A DNA stretch of 64,000 nt from Thiothrix eikelboomii (GCF_900167255.1 NZ_FUYB01000017.1:1-64000), one strand, 5' to 3'. Numbered from the stretch's first letter, positions 1-6,808 are shown. Notes: generated by a model not told the origin, from the letters alone. Made by a program: numbers and translations.

Positions 1-150
1 CCTGCTTGGTATTCAGGGGTCGATTGCATACAGTATAAGGAAGGCTAGCGGTTTGGGTAACGCTGAGTAACGGATTGATCTGAAATTAGGATAGACTTCA
101 ACCAAAAGACCCTCAAGGGAAAATCTCGACACCAAGCACGAGTAAACAAC

Positions 151-672
151 ATGACCGACAGACCGCGCAAAACCCTGAGCATTAAGCCAAAGACTGTCCC
201 CACTACAGAGCAAACCGCTACACTCCATCAAGAAATGAAGACCGTTTCACGGGGCAATAAGCGCATCATTAAGCGTGAACAGGTGCAGCCTTATGCACTG
301 GCTAAACCAAAATCTAAGGCGCTCCCCAAAAAGCCCAACAAACCGCGTAAACCTGCACCCAAGAAGCCTTTAGTTTCACCCTCAGATATTCGGATGGACA
401 ACCTCAATGCGGCACTGAATGCATTTGCCGTATGGCGGGAACGCAAACCCTTAGCGCTAGGCATTGAGCGGCAAATCTTCCAACTGATTGCACAGCAGAA
501 CTTAAGCGCCTCTAAGCGGGTGGTGCAGAAGTTGCTGTATCAGCATACGCACCAGAGCCATTATTTGTTGAAAGTCGGTCAAGGCGGGGTGCGGTTTAAT
601 TTGGATGGTTCAGCGGATGGGGTGATTCTGCCCGAAGAGCGTGAACATGTTGGGCGGTTATTGGCGACTTGA
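151..672 (+). CDS. ProQ/FinO-domain RNA-binding protein (left element)
   Basis: A 173-aa protein with a basic, low-complexity N-terminal arm (residues 1-75, rich in K, P and R) and a C-terminal domain from about residue 80. The domain shows the ProQ/FinO pattern: a helical start, LALGIERQIF, a segment ending in HYLLKV, then RFNLDG with G and V following and a closing EE..H helix. FinO/ProQ proteins are RNA chaperones that bind stem-loops with 3' tails and act in plasmid and sRNA control. A diverged paralogue sits at 14539-15057 in the inverted twin element. Here the gene is followed by a toxin-antitoxin pair. Its RNA target is unknown; the structured leader at 1281-1583 is a candidate. The start is the ATG at 151, which has no strong ribosome site. 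Confidence 0.8.
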   Translation: MTDRPRKTLSIKPKTVPTTEQTATLHQEMKTVSRGNKRIIKREQVQPYALAKPKSKALPKKPNKPRKPAPKKPLVSPSDIRMDNLNAALNAFAVWRERKPLALGIERQIFQLIAQQNLSASKRVVQKLLYQHTHQSHYLLKVGQGGVRFNLDGSADGVILPEEREHVGRLLAT

Positions 673-720
673 ACGCCAGCGCCTACAATGAGTTGAGATA
701 GCCAATAGTGAGGTAAAACA

Positions 721-948
721 ATGAAACTCAGTGAGCGGATTACATTGGAAGCTGGGAAACGCGGCGGTAAGCCCTGTATTCGTGGCATGCGTATAGCGGT
801 TGTGGATGTGCTGGGATGGCTAGGGTCAGGTATGAGCCACCAAGAAATTTTGGAGGATTTCCCGGAATTGGAGGCGGCGGATATTCTAGCTTGCTTACAA
901 TTTGCAGCGCATCGTGAGCAACAGATGCAGGTATTGATAGCTGCATGA
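721..948 (+). CDS. DUF433-family antitoxin
   Basis: This 75-aa protein fits the DUF433 family: an ITLEAGKRGGKPCIRGMRI start (the GG.PCIRG.R signature), then V.DVL.WL..GMS..EIL.DFP.L...DI.A.L. Members act as antitoxins with a winged/helix-turn-helix fold and neutralise a PIN-like partner. A good ribosome site (GAGGT) stands about 7 bases before the ATG. The stop overlaps the start of the next gene in an ATGA, as usual for a co-translated antitoxin-toxin pair. It occupies the slot that holds an AlbA_2/HATPase gene in the twin element, so it is read as cargo that may also stabilise the element. Confidence 0.85.
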   Translation: MKLSERITLEAGKRGGKPCIRGMRIAVVDVLGWLGSGMSHQEILEDFPELEAADILACLQFAAHREQQMQVLIAA

Positions 949-1277
949 AACTATTTTTAGATGAAAATTTATCAAGGCGCATTATTCCAGCGATTCTGGG
1001 CGCTTATCCTGAATCCACTCAGGTGGCTTTATTAGGTATGGATGCACGTTCAGATGAGCAGTTATGGGCGTTTGCGCGTGATAATGGCTATATCTTGGTC
1101 ACTCAGGATAGTGATTTTAATGACCTATCCGCTTTGTATGGCTATCCGCCTAAAGTGATTTGGCTCAAGTGCGGCAATCAATCCAAGCAGCGCATCACTG
1201 AAATCCTCTTATCCATTCAAGCCGATGTGAAAATCTTTGTCGAACATCCAGACCTTGCTTGTTTGGAAGTCTACTAA
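945..1277 (+). CDS. DUF5615 PIN-like toxin
   Basis: A 110-aa protein with the DUF5615 (Mut7-C/PIN-like) layout. It has FLDENLS near the N-terminus, DEQLWAFARDNGYILVTQDSDF in the middle with the conserved D-x-D acidic cluster, then a hydrophobic strand VIWLKCGN. The acidic residues D6, E7 and those of the TQDSDF motif are the expected metal ligands of a PIN-type ribonuclease. The gene is translationally coupled to the DUF433 antitoxin by a 4-base overlap. The family is known as the toxin half of such pairs; the RNA target is not visible from sequence. Confidence 0.85.
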   Translation: MKLFLDENLSRRIIPAILGAYPESTQVALLGMDARSDEQLWAFARDNGYILVTQDSDFNDLSALYGYPPKVIWLKCGNQSKQRITEILLSIQADVKIFVEHPDLACLEVY

Positions 1278-1280
1278 TGC

Positions 1281-1583
1281 TTTATTGAAATAATTTCAAC
1301 TTAATTCCCCATTCATTGAAAACATTTCAGCGCAAAAAAGCAGCGAACGGCGTATTTTAAAAATACAAATTAATTCGGGACTGTAATCCCACCACGGCGG
1401 CAAGACCGCCCACAGCATGGCGGTTTTTTTATGCCTGTATCATGCACCTTTGGCGGTTTTCGTCGGGTGGTGTGCAGCATACAAGACCGCAAGCAGCGGA
1501 AATAAGCACGTCGTTTCCGTGAGGACGATTACAGACACCCGGCCATTTGTGCCAACTGTAAAAAAACTCATGAGGTATACACG
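1281..1583 (+). ncRNA. Structured leader with mutually exclusive hairpins (left copy)
   Basis: No convincing gene lies in this stretch. GGCGG (1396-1400) can pair with CCGCC (1406-1410). The same CCGCC can instead pair with GGCGG (1419-1423), which is followed by seven T. That is the layout of a transcription attenuator or of a small RNA ending in a terminator. Further hairpins follow: CCGC/GCGG near 1487-1498 and a TCGT..CC/GGACGA stem near 1511-1528. In the twin (12459-12762, minus strand) the stems are kept while the loops differ. I could not assign a promoter. Whether it works as RNA or as single-stranded DNA is inference. Confidence 0.6.
1405..1430 (+). terminator. Terminator-like hairpin with T7 tail
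   Basis: CCGCC, an 8-base loop and GGCGG, followed directly by TTTTTTT. The left stem strand is shared with an upstream competing hairpin (1396-1410). The arrangement is repeated in the twin element at 12608-12632 on the minus strand. Confidence 0.65.
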
Positions 1584-1907
1584 ATGCAAGCTGCATTCAG
1601 CGCGGGCTTATTGCGCCCCCACACCTTCGGCCTAAACCGCCAATCTTCACCCACTATTCACCGATTCCCGACCCCACACGGCTATTTAGCCCTGCACCAA
1701 CAGCAGGTCTTAGCATGGGTATTCCCCGGCGTGTGCCGCACCCGTCACCAATCGGATTATTTTGTTGATGTGGCCTATATCAAGCCTACCCAGTCGATTT
1801 ATGGCAGCCCCAATGGCCTGATGCTGGACACGGAAAGCTTTGACACCTCGGCGCAAGCTTTGGCCTTTGTGCGTACCTTGGCACAACGTGGGGAGGTGGA
1901 AGTATGA
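1584..1907 (+). CDS. Conserved element protein, unknown function (107 aa)
   Basis: This 107-aa protein is almost identical to the product of 12135-12458 in the twin element, which supports a real gene. It has a short N-terminal lead, then a segment with HQQQVLAWVFPGVCR and YFVDVAYIKPTQSIYG, and ends in DTSAQALAFVRTLAQ, which looks like an amphipathic helix. I recognise no family. It lies directly after the structured leader (ATG preceded by ATGAGGTATAC) and converges on the RHH regulator gene at 1915, with only 7 bases between them. Its expression may therefore be set by the attenuator-like hairpins. Confidence 0.65.
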   Translation: MQAAFSAGLLRPHTFGLNRQSSPTIHRFPTPHGYLALHQQQVLAWVFPGVCRTRHQSDYFVDVAYIKPTQSIYGSPNGLMLDTESFDTSAQALAFVRTLAQRGEVEV

Positions 1908-1914
1908 TCGCTGC

Positions 1915-2148
1915 TTACCCTTTGCCTGCTTTGGCGAGTTCTTCTCGAACCACTTCAAGCGCAATCTGGCGCATTCTTTCTAACATATCCGCTTCGTTTG
2001 AATCGCTTTCAAGTGTCGATTCAAGGCGCAGAATCATTTCAGCATTCAATGATCTGCCATTGGCCTTTGCAATGGCCTCCAGCTTTTCCCTTAGCTCTTT
2101 GGTGAGCCTGATCGGGTAGGGGTTTACTTGTTGTGATTCTTTACTCAT
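1915..2148 (-). CDS. Arc-like ribbon-helix-helix regulator
   Basis: A 77-aa protein with an Arc/MetJ ribbon-helix-helix core: strand residues YPIRLTKELREKLEAIA followed by NGRSLNAEMILRLE, the Arc-family signature. A charged C-terminal tail ends EELAKAGKG. The tail is shared with the twin-element regulator at 11897-12127, whereas the DNA-reading strand differs. The gene is divergent from another RHH gene at 2264, with operator-like palindromes between them (2167-2253). It probably represses its own promoter and possibly the element's replication genes. Confidence 0.8.
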   Translation of the reverse strand: MSKESQQVNPYPIRLTKELREKLEAIAKANGRSLNAEMILRLESTLESDSNEADMLERMRQIALEVVREELAKAGKG

Positions 2149-2166
2149 GAGATGAATTTTCTATTA

Positions 2167-2253
2167 AGAATCTATTTGTATCAAAGATAGCATTAGATTC
2201 TTTTTGTATCTTTAATTTAATTATCCTATGCTGTTTTCCTATCTAATAGATAG
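2167..2253. promoter_or_regulatory. Operator-like inverted repeats between divergent RHH genes
   Basis: AGAATCTA (2167-2174) and TAGATTCT (2194-2201) form an inverted pair. A second palindrome, CTATCTA-A-TAGATAG, lies at 2239-2253 just before the ATG at 2264. The motifs are unlike those in the equivalent gap of the twin element, matching the different RHH strands encoded by the two copies. Binding is inferred from position and symmetry only. Confidence 0.5.
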
Positions 2254-2263
2254 AGTAAGGATT

Positions 2264-2428
2264 ATGAATAAAAGCCAACCGAAGCCATACCCAATGCGCC
2301 TAGAACCTGAGTTGAAACAATGGATAGCTGAAAAAGCGCGTGAGGGTGACCGCTCAATTAATGCGGAAATCAACAGACAGTTGCGGAAAGCCAAGGAGTC
2401 GGAAGAGCAACAGAAAATAAAGGAGTAG
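2264..2428 (+). CDS. Arc-like RHH protein, 54 aa
   Basis: The start is taken as the ATG at 2264 because TAAGG lies 5 bases upstream and because the 54-aa length equals that of the counterpart at 11648-11812. PYPMRLEPELKQWIAEKA then DRSINAEINRQL is a clear Arc-type ribbon-helix-helix. The last dozen residues (AKESEEQQKIKE) are identical in the twin, while the N-terminal RHH part is different. This implies a recombination junction inside the gene. It probably regulates the downstream operon that starts at 2540. Confidence 0.75.
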   Translation: MNKSQPKPYPMRLEPELKQWIAEKAREGDRSINAEINRQLRKAKESEEQQKIKE

Positions 2429-2434
2429 AAACGA

Positions 2435-2461
2435 AAACGCCCCCAACGAGTGGAGGCGTTT
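2435..2461 (+). terminator. Hairpin after RHH gene
   Basis: AAACGCC and GGCGTTT form a stem around a GC-rich loop directly downstream of the RHH gene. The T-run is short, so it may be a weak terminator or a processing structure. It is conserved at 11616-11642 on the other strand. Confidence 0.4.
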
Positions 2462-2539
2462 AAGGGCTTATCGAGTCTTCGACCACTCTTTAAGCCTTGC
2501 TAAATACACTAACTCTCTAATTTGAAAGGAACTAGCGAC

Positions 2540-2923
2540 ATGAATACTAGCAAACTCTCTACACCTGCACTAGACACCTCTAGTGACTCACTGAATGCCG
2601 TTGATCAGATTGATCAAAAGCTGGATCAACTGACCGCCCTGCTGAATGTGGCGCGTTGTGGGGATTTCGCCCTCTATGACACGATGACCCAGAATAATTA
2701 TTTATGGATTTGCCATGAACTCGCCTGTGAGATCACCGTGTTGATGGAGGCAGAAACCCCGGCAGTGCTAGCAAAACTCACCGCCCTACTGAGCGTTGCC
2801 CGTTGTGAGGATTTCGCCAGCTATAACGCCCAGACCCAGAATAATTATCTGTGGACTTGCCATGAATTCGCCTGTGAGATCAGGCGGCTGATGGATGCTG
2901 AAACGGCAGAGGTGCAAGCATGA
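2540..2923 (+). CDS. Internally duplicated element protein, unknown function
   Basis: A 127-aa protein; the start at 2540 is chosen for the AAAGGA site about 9 bases upstream. It is built from two near-identical units of about 45 residues (KLDQLTALLNVARCGDFALY... and AKLTALLSVARCEDFASYN...), each with Q-N-N-Y-L-W followed by a C-H-E-(L/F)-A-C-E-I motif. Cys and His recur in each unit, so metal binding is possible but unproven. The twin (11153-11536) is nearly identical apart from the last five or so residues. It is the first gene of the replication operon, and its stop overlaps the next start (ATGA). Confidence 0.7.
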   Translation: MNTSKLSTPALDTSSDSLNAVDQIDQKLDQLTALLNVARCGDFALYDTMTQNNYLWICHELACEITVLMEAETPAVLAKLTALLSVARCEDFASYNAQTQNNYLWTCHEFACEIRRLMDAETAEVQA

Positions 2924-3129
2924 GCACAACACTGTACCAAAAGCGCCGACTAGCCGTCTTAGGTTACACCGAGAACCCGCAAGCCGACGGCAGTTGCTGC
3001 CCCTATATCAACCTACCGCGTGATTATTTCGGCAAACCGAACCAAGCCCAACGGGTGGAGCGGGTGGCGTATTGGATGCCGCGCTTGCTGCAAGCCTTGG
3101 GTGTGAATGAAGCGGGGGTGCAAGCATGA
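2920..3129 (+). CDS. Small protein upstream of HUH Rep
   Basis: A 69-aa basic protein (KRRLAVLGYTEN..., then PYINLPRDYFGKPNQAQRVERVAYWMPRLLQALG). It overlaps the previous gene by 4 bases and the Rep gene by 4 bases, so it is almost surely co-translated. It is absent from the twin element, where the O-like replication gene follows the duplicated-repeat protein directly. It therefore travels with the HUH Rep as part of the swapped module. No family is recognised. Confidence 0.6.
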   Translation: MSTTLYQKRRLAVLGYTENPQADGSCCPYINLPRDYFGKPNQAQRVERVAYWMPRLLQALGVNEAGVQA

Positions 3130-4772
3130 ACCTTCAAGCTCAAGACTTCAGCACCACTCGTCATCATCCCCATGATGAATATTGGTTAGACCAACAGTTC
3201 AGCCAGCTCCCCTTGTCTCTGCATCAAGCGATTCAATTCAATTACGGGCGCGCCTTTGAGCATAGCGGTCGGCAAGCGGCTAATCAGTATTTGCTGTCAG
3301 TCGTCGAACTCACGGCGGGTAAACGCCTACTGGTGCAATCCGATAGCACCCTACGTTCTAAAGCCCATCGCATGGCGCGGGTCGGCAAAGGCATTAGTAT
3401 TGCCAAGGCTGAAGCGCTATTAAAAAGTGTGGGTCTGCCCTTCCCCACGGCTCAAGATGATGAGTCGGCACTGGCACGGCTGGCTTGCCCGTTGTGGTGG
3501 TCACGTGCTTTAAGAAAGCAGCAAGACCGCCAGCAAGAGCAATTAGCGGTACAGGTCGGCTTGGTGCGCAAGAATCAGCAACCTTATGTTAGTACCGCAC
3601 TCTTAGCGCGTATTCAAGCCCGTCATCAAGCCAGCCTTGAGATTCTAGCGAACTATGAGGCTGTCTCGAATGAAGGCGATACCCTCAATCTGTTAGACGT
3701 GCTCAAGAAGTCGGTGGCGAATCCCGCTGTGCGTCGTGCGGAACTGATGGTGAGAATGCGCGGCTTCGAGGATTACGCCAGCGAACAAGGTCATGTTGCG
3801 ATGTTCTACACCCTGACTACCCCCTCGAAGTATCACCGCTATTCCGGTGAAGGCTTAAACCCTAAATACGAACACGCGACCCCACGCGAAGCCCAAGCCT
3901 ATCTAGTGAAAATCTGGTCACAGATTCGTGCCAAACTCAAACGTGAAGGGATGAATGTCTATGGTTTCCGCGTGGCAGAACCCCATCATGATGGAACACC
4001 CCACTGGCATATCCTGCTGTTCATGCAGCCTGAGCATCAATTAGCCGTCACAGCGGCTTTGAAACATTACGCCTTCTTAGAAGAGGGGCAAGAAGCGGGC
4101 GCGGCTGAGCATCGCTTTGAGGCACTTGTGATTGACTCACAGCGCGGTAGTGCTACGGGTTATATTGCTAAATACATCAGTAAGAATATTGATGGCTTTG
4201 GTATGGATAGCGATTCAGAGGCGGGTGTGGAAGCCGATAACAGCGCGCAACGAGTGCGGGCGTGGTCGAGTGTGTGGGGGATTCGCCAGTTTCAACAGAT
4301 TGGCGGTGCAGCGGTCGGGGTCTGGCGGGAATTGCGGCGAATGGAACACGCGGTGGAGGGTTTATTAGAACAGGCACGGTTAGCAGCCGATAGCGGTCAG
4401 TGGGCGAACTACCTCAAGGTGCAAGGGGGCGCAACCCTAGAGCGTAAGTGTCAACCCATTCAGCTGTGGAGCATCGAGTCCGTGGATATGACCACGGGTG
4501 CACTGAAAGCCAGCCGCTACGGTGAAACGGTGAAGCGTACCAAGGGGCTGGATTGTGTCGGTGCAATCACGATCACTCGCACTAAGGAATGGACGATTCA
4601 GCCAAAAGCGGCGGCGGCGGGTGAGTCGGATGAAGGAGCGGATACTTCGGTGATTCGCAGCTCTGCTGTCTTGGCAGCGGCTGTGGATTTTTTGCAGGCG
4701 GCTAGCCTGCTTTCTTCCCCTTGGAGTTCTGTTAATAACTGTACGCAACCCCTACTGAGGGAGGCTGCCTAA
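3126..4772 (+). CDS. HUH rolling-circle replication initiator (phage GpA-like)
   Basis: This 548-aa protein resembles the replication gene A/GpA endonuclease family. It has an HUH motif, PHHDGTPHWHILLF (His293-Trp-His295), preceded by VAMFYTLTTPSKYHRY. It also has a two-tyrosine motif, GYIAKYISKNI (Tyr346 and Tyr350 spaced by three residues, with a downstream Lys). Such enzymes nick the plus origin and stay covalently bound to the 5' end to start rolling-circle replication. The N-terminal 200 residues are helical and specific to the family. The gene is coupled to the small gene before it and touches the membrane protein gene after it. In the twin element this position holds an unrelated initiator. 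Confidence 0.8.
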   Translation: MNLQAQDFSTTRHHPHDEYWLDQQFSQLPLSLHQAIQFNYGRAFEHSGRQAANQYLLSVVELTAGKRLLVQSDSTLRSKAHRMARVGKGISIAKAEALLKSVGLPFPTAQDDESALARLACPLWWSRALRKQQDRQQEQLAVQVGLVRKNQQPYVSTALLARIQARHQASLEILANYEAVSNEGDTLNLLDVLKKSVANPAVRRAELMVRMRGFEDYASEQGHVAMFYTLTTPSKYHRYSGEGLNPKYEHATPREAQAYLVKIWSQIRAKLKREGMNVYGFRVAEPHHDGTPHWHILLFMQPEHQLAVTAALKHYAFLEEGQEAGAAEHRFEALVIDSQRGSATGYIAKYISKNIDGFGMDSDSEAGVEADNSAQRVRAWSSVWGIRQFQQIGGAAVGVWRELRRMEHAVEGLLEQARLAADSGQWANYLKVQGGATLERKCQPIQLWSIESVDMTTGALKASRYGETVKRTKGLDCVGAITITRTKEWTIQPKAAAAGESDEGADTSVIRSSAVLAAAVDFLQAASLLSSPWSSVNNCTQPLLREAA

Positions 4773-5083
4773 TGAATACCTCTATCACCTCTGAAAACGG
4801 AAAAGATGCCGCAAGCCGCGCCCTGCCTAGCGTTGCGTTTAACTTTATCGCTGCTTTACCTTATGCCGTCAAATTCACCGCCTTCGCTGCATTTGCTTTT
4901 GCACTGTTGAAAGGGGTGTTCATTGCTGAGCAATTCGGTTTCTTGTCGGCCTTGGTATTCGCTGGCCTGCACCTGCCTCTTTGCCTATTCAGTACGCTTT
5001 TCGTGCTGTGGTTCTTTGAGCACTATCAGTCGATAGGTTTTCTAGCCTTGGCTAGCACGCTCTTAAACGCTGTGTTGATTTAG
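4772..5083 (+). CDS. Small membrane protein (103 aa)
   Basis: After a soluble lead of about 30 residues come two or three hydrophobic helices (about residues 33-52, 55-80 and 85-103), so it is an inner-membrane protein. From VKFTAFAA to the C-terminus (LNAVLI) it matches the 83-aa protein of the twin (9988-10239), but the N-terminus differs. The break falls next to the replication-gene swap. It is 10 bases upstream of the large membrane protein gene and is probably its partner. Function unknown. Confidence 0.65.
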   Translation: MNTSITSENGKDAASRALPSVAFNFIAALPYAVKFTAFAAFAFALLKGVFIAEQFGFLSALVFAGLHLPLCLFSTLFVLWFFEHYQSIGFLALASTLLNAVLI

Positions 5084-5093
5084 GAGGTGCATC

Positions 5094-6626
5094 ATGTCCG
5101 TAAAAAATACGCAACTCGACATTATGCAGCGCAAACTAGACCAGCATCGCAGCCATGAACAGCGCGGCTTATTGCTGTTGAAATTGGGCTTCCTGCTGAC
5201 CTTCTTACTGTACTTGCTGTTCAACCAGCATCTCTATCTGGGGGATGCCCTTTCATGGAGTGCTTACTTTAAAGATGCGGCCTCGATCTTTGGTTTCACC
5301 TTCACGGTGTTGATCGTGATTTTAATGGCCTTATTCCTCAGTTGGGTCAAACACCATGCCTATCTGCACTTCGGCTTCTTTGGCAGTGTGGCTTTAGTCG
5401 TGAGTACGGTTATAGGCTTTGCATTGTTCGCTGAATTCTTCAGTTCAAGCGCGAATCAGGATGTGAAAGCCAGTGTCTTGGTGGAGCGCAATAGCGCCTA
5501 TCAAGCGACCATTACCAATGAAGCGAGCAGTCCAAGTGCAGTGAATACAGGCTTGATTACATCCATCGCCAACGCAGAGCAAAAGCTAGCCCGCTGTGAG
5601 GAAAATCTCAAAGCAGGCAAAGAAAAACACTGCAATGGTGATCGTGCCAAGGTCGAAGCCCTTAGAAACTCCGAGCAATCCGCGAATAAAGCCCAAGCTG
5701 AGGCCAATATAGAGCGTGATAAGCTCAAATATGCGCGCCAAGACGAACTCAAAGCACAGGCTTATAATCCGGTTATCCTCACGCTGGCACGTGTTCTAGC
5801 GGGTGAGTCGGGCGATTATAAGGACTATCTCAAGACTGCTGTGGTCATCATCACCCTGTTTGTAGCGGTCTGCTTTGAAATCCTCCATCACTTCCTGAGT
5901 AAAAGTCATGGCGCATCAATGGCCGCGATTGAGGATTTGGAACTAGCACTCGCTAAATACAGTGCACAGCCTGAACCTGTCCTTCCTTCTGCCTTGGCTA
6001 CAGTGCAGCCCCTCACTGAGCCGACTAAGCAGCCGATGGGTTTTGGTTTCCCGTCTACTGCACCCAGTACCGCCCATAGTGAAAACAAGTCGGTGCTGTT
6101 CAAGTACCAAGTGCAGGTAGAACCGGAAACCAAAGCGCCTCATCCGATAGGCTTCACTTTTCCAGCGGTTGCCAAGCCATCCAGCCCGTCACCCCGCTTA
6201 GGTACTCAGGAAGAACAGCTACCTTTGCCGGATTTTGGCAGTTTTAAAGCGCGGCGAGATGTGTTTGCTAGCCCTGCTTTGAGTGAGTCGGAAACCCTGA
6301 GTAAACCCTTAGCTAAGGGTCAAGACAGCGCTTTAAACGAAACCACTTCAGCAACCCTTAGAGAACCCTTAGCTAAGGGTGATAGTGGTTTGTATGGCGA
6401 ATGGGTGAAGGCGGTTAAAGCAGGTGAATGCAAGCCATCGGTAGAACCTACATGGACATGGATTCAAAAGCGCATTAGTAACAAAGAGACCGGAAGTAGA
6501 ACCCATGACCGTACCCGCATCAGCCACATGCAAAAGGCCTTTTTCAGCCGTGCGATGAAAGAGGGCTTGATGATTGAAAACCCGAACTACACCAATGGAG
6601 GTAAGAAATATTTATGGATCGCTTAA
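5094..6626 (+). CDS. Large membrane protein with periplasmic coiled coil and cytoplasmic helical tail
   Basis: This 510-aa protein has a strong ribosome site (AGGAGGTG). Hydrophobic segments lie near residues 26-43, 62-84, 95-116 and 248-268. A charged coiled-coil-like region (150-225) with Cys168 and Cys180 lies between helices 3 and 4 and would be periplasmic. The tail (270-510) is Pro-rich, then ends in a basic, winged-helix-like region (WTWIQKRISNKETGSRTHDRT...NGGKKYLWI). The conserved copy is at 8385-9977. It would be able to link the membrane to DNA or a nucleoprotein, but I know no family. Its tail coding region contains two 16-bp palindromes. Confidence 0.7.
   Translation: MSVKNTQLDIMQRKLDQHRSHEQRGLLLLKLGFLLTFLLYLLFNQHLYLGDALSWSAYFKDAASIFGFTFTVLIVILMALFLSWVKHHAYLHFGFFGSVALVVSTVIGFALFAEFFSSSANQDVKASVLVERNSAYQATITNEASSPSAVNTGLITSIANAEQKLARCEENLKAGKEKHCNGDRAKVEALRNSEQSANKAQAEANIERDKLKYARQDELKAQAYNPVILTLARVLAGESGDYKDYLKTAVVIITLFVAVCFEILHHFLSKSHGASMAAIEDLELALAKYSAQPEPVLPSALATVQPLTEPTKQPMGFGFPSTAPSTAHSENKSVLFKYQVQVEPETKAPHPIGFTFPAVAKPSSPSPRLGTQEEQLPLPDFGSFKARRDVFASPALSESETLSKPLAKGQDSALNETTSATLREPLAKGDSGLYGEWVKAVKAGECKPSVEPTWTWIQKRISNKETGSRTHDRTRISHMQKAFFSRAMKEGLMIENPNYTNGGKKYLWIA
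6305..6380. repeat. Pair of identical 16-bp palindromes (left)
   Basis: ACCCTTAGCTAAGGGT occurs at 6305-6320 and 6365-6380. It is a perfect palindrome, repeated exactly 60 bp apart inside the membrane-protein gene, where it encodes PLAKG. The same pair with the same spacing occurs at 8631-8706 in the twin. Centromere-like or operator function is inference. Confidence 0.7.
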
Positions 6627-6808
6627 ATAACCTAAACGCTGTACCCACGACCCACAGCATCTACTACTGGTTAGATGGTTATTGGATCACGGACAAGGAA
6701 GAGGCCGAGTTGATGGATAGCATCAACGCCTTTGGCAGTCTGCATCAAGTCGCTGAATTGCCCTTGGGGGCGGATGTTGAGGTAGAGGTGAGGCGCTTGC
6801 TGAGTTAA
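6614..6808 (+). CDS. 64-aa element protein
   Basis: A small acidic protein (YYWLDGYWITDKEEAELMDSINAFGSLHQVAELP). It overlaps the end of the membrane-protein gene by 13 bases in another frame. The same overlap and most of the sequence are kept in the twin (8203-8397), with divergence at both ends only. That conservation in an overlapping frame supports real coding. Function unknown; it closes the backbone operon. Confidence 0.6.
   Translation: MDRLNNLNAVPTTHSIYYWLDGYWITDKEEAELMDSINAFGSLHQVAELPLGADVEVEVRRLLS

Larger units (their letters stand above)
151..6808 (+). repeat. Left arm of inverted element pair
   Basis: This arm has the same backbone gene order as 8203-15057 on the opposite strand. 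Long stretches match closely in nucleotide sequence: the leader 1281-1583, the 107-aa gene, 2435-2923 and 4830-6808. The cargo slot, the RHH regulators and the replication gene differ. The homology was judged by eye from the proteins and the leader sequences. The left end of this element probably lies outside the window. Confidence 0.85.

Noticed and set aside
1417-1635. 72-aa open frame on the plus strand
   Set aside because: It runs through the structured leader and T7 hairpin, overlaps the 107-aa gene in another frame, and the twin copy does not keep the frame (indels in loops).
151-6808. Filamentous phage (inovirus) prophage
   Set aside because: The HUH Rep and small membrane proteins first suggested it, but no Zot/pI ATPase with a Walker motif and no convincing coat-protein run are present.
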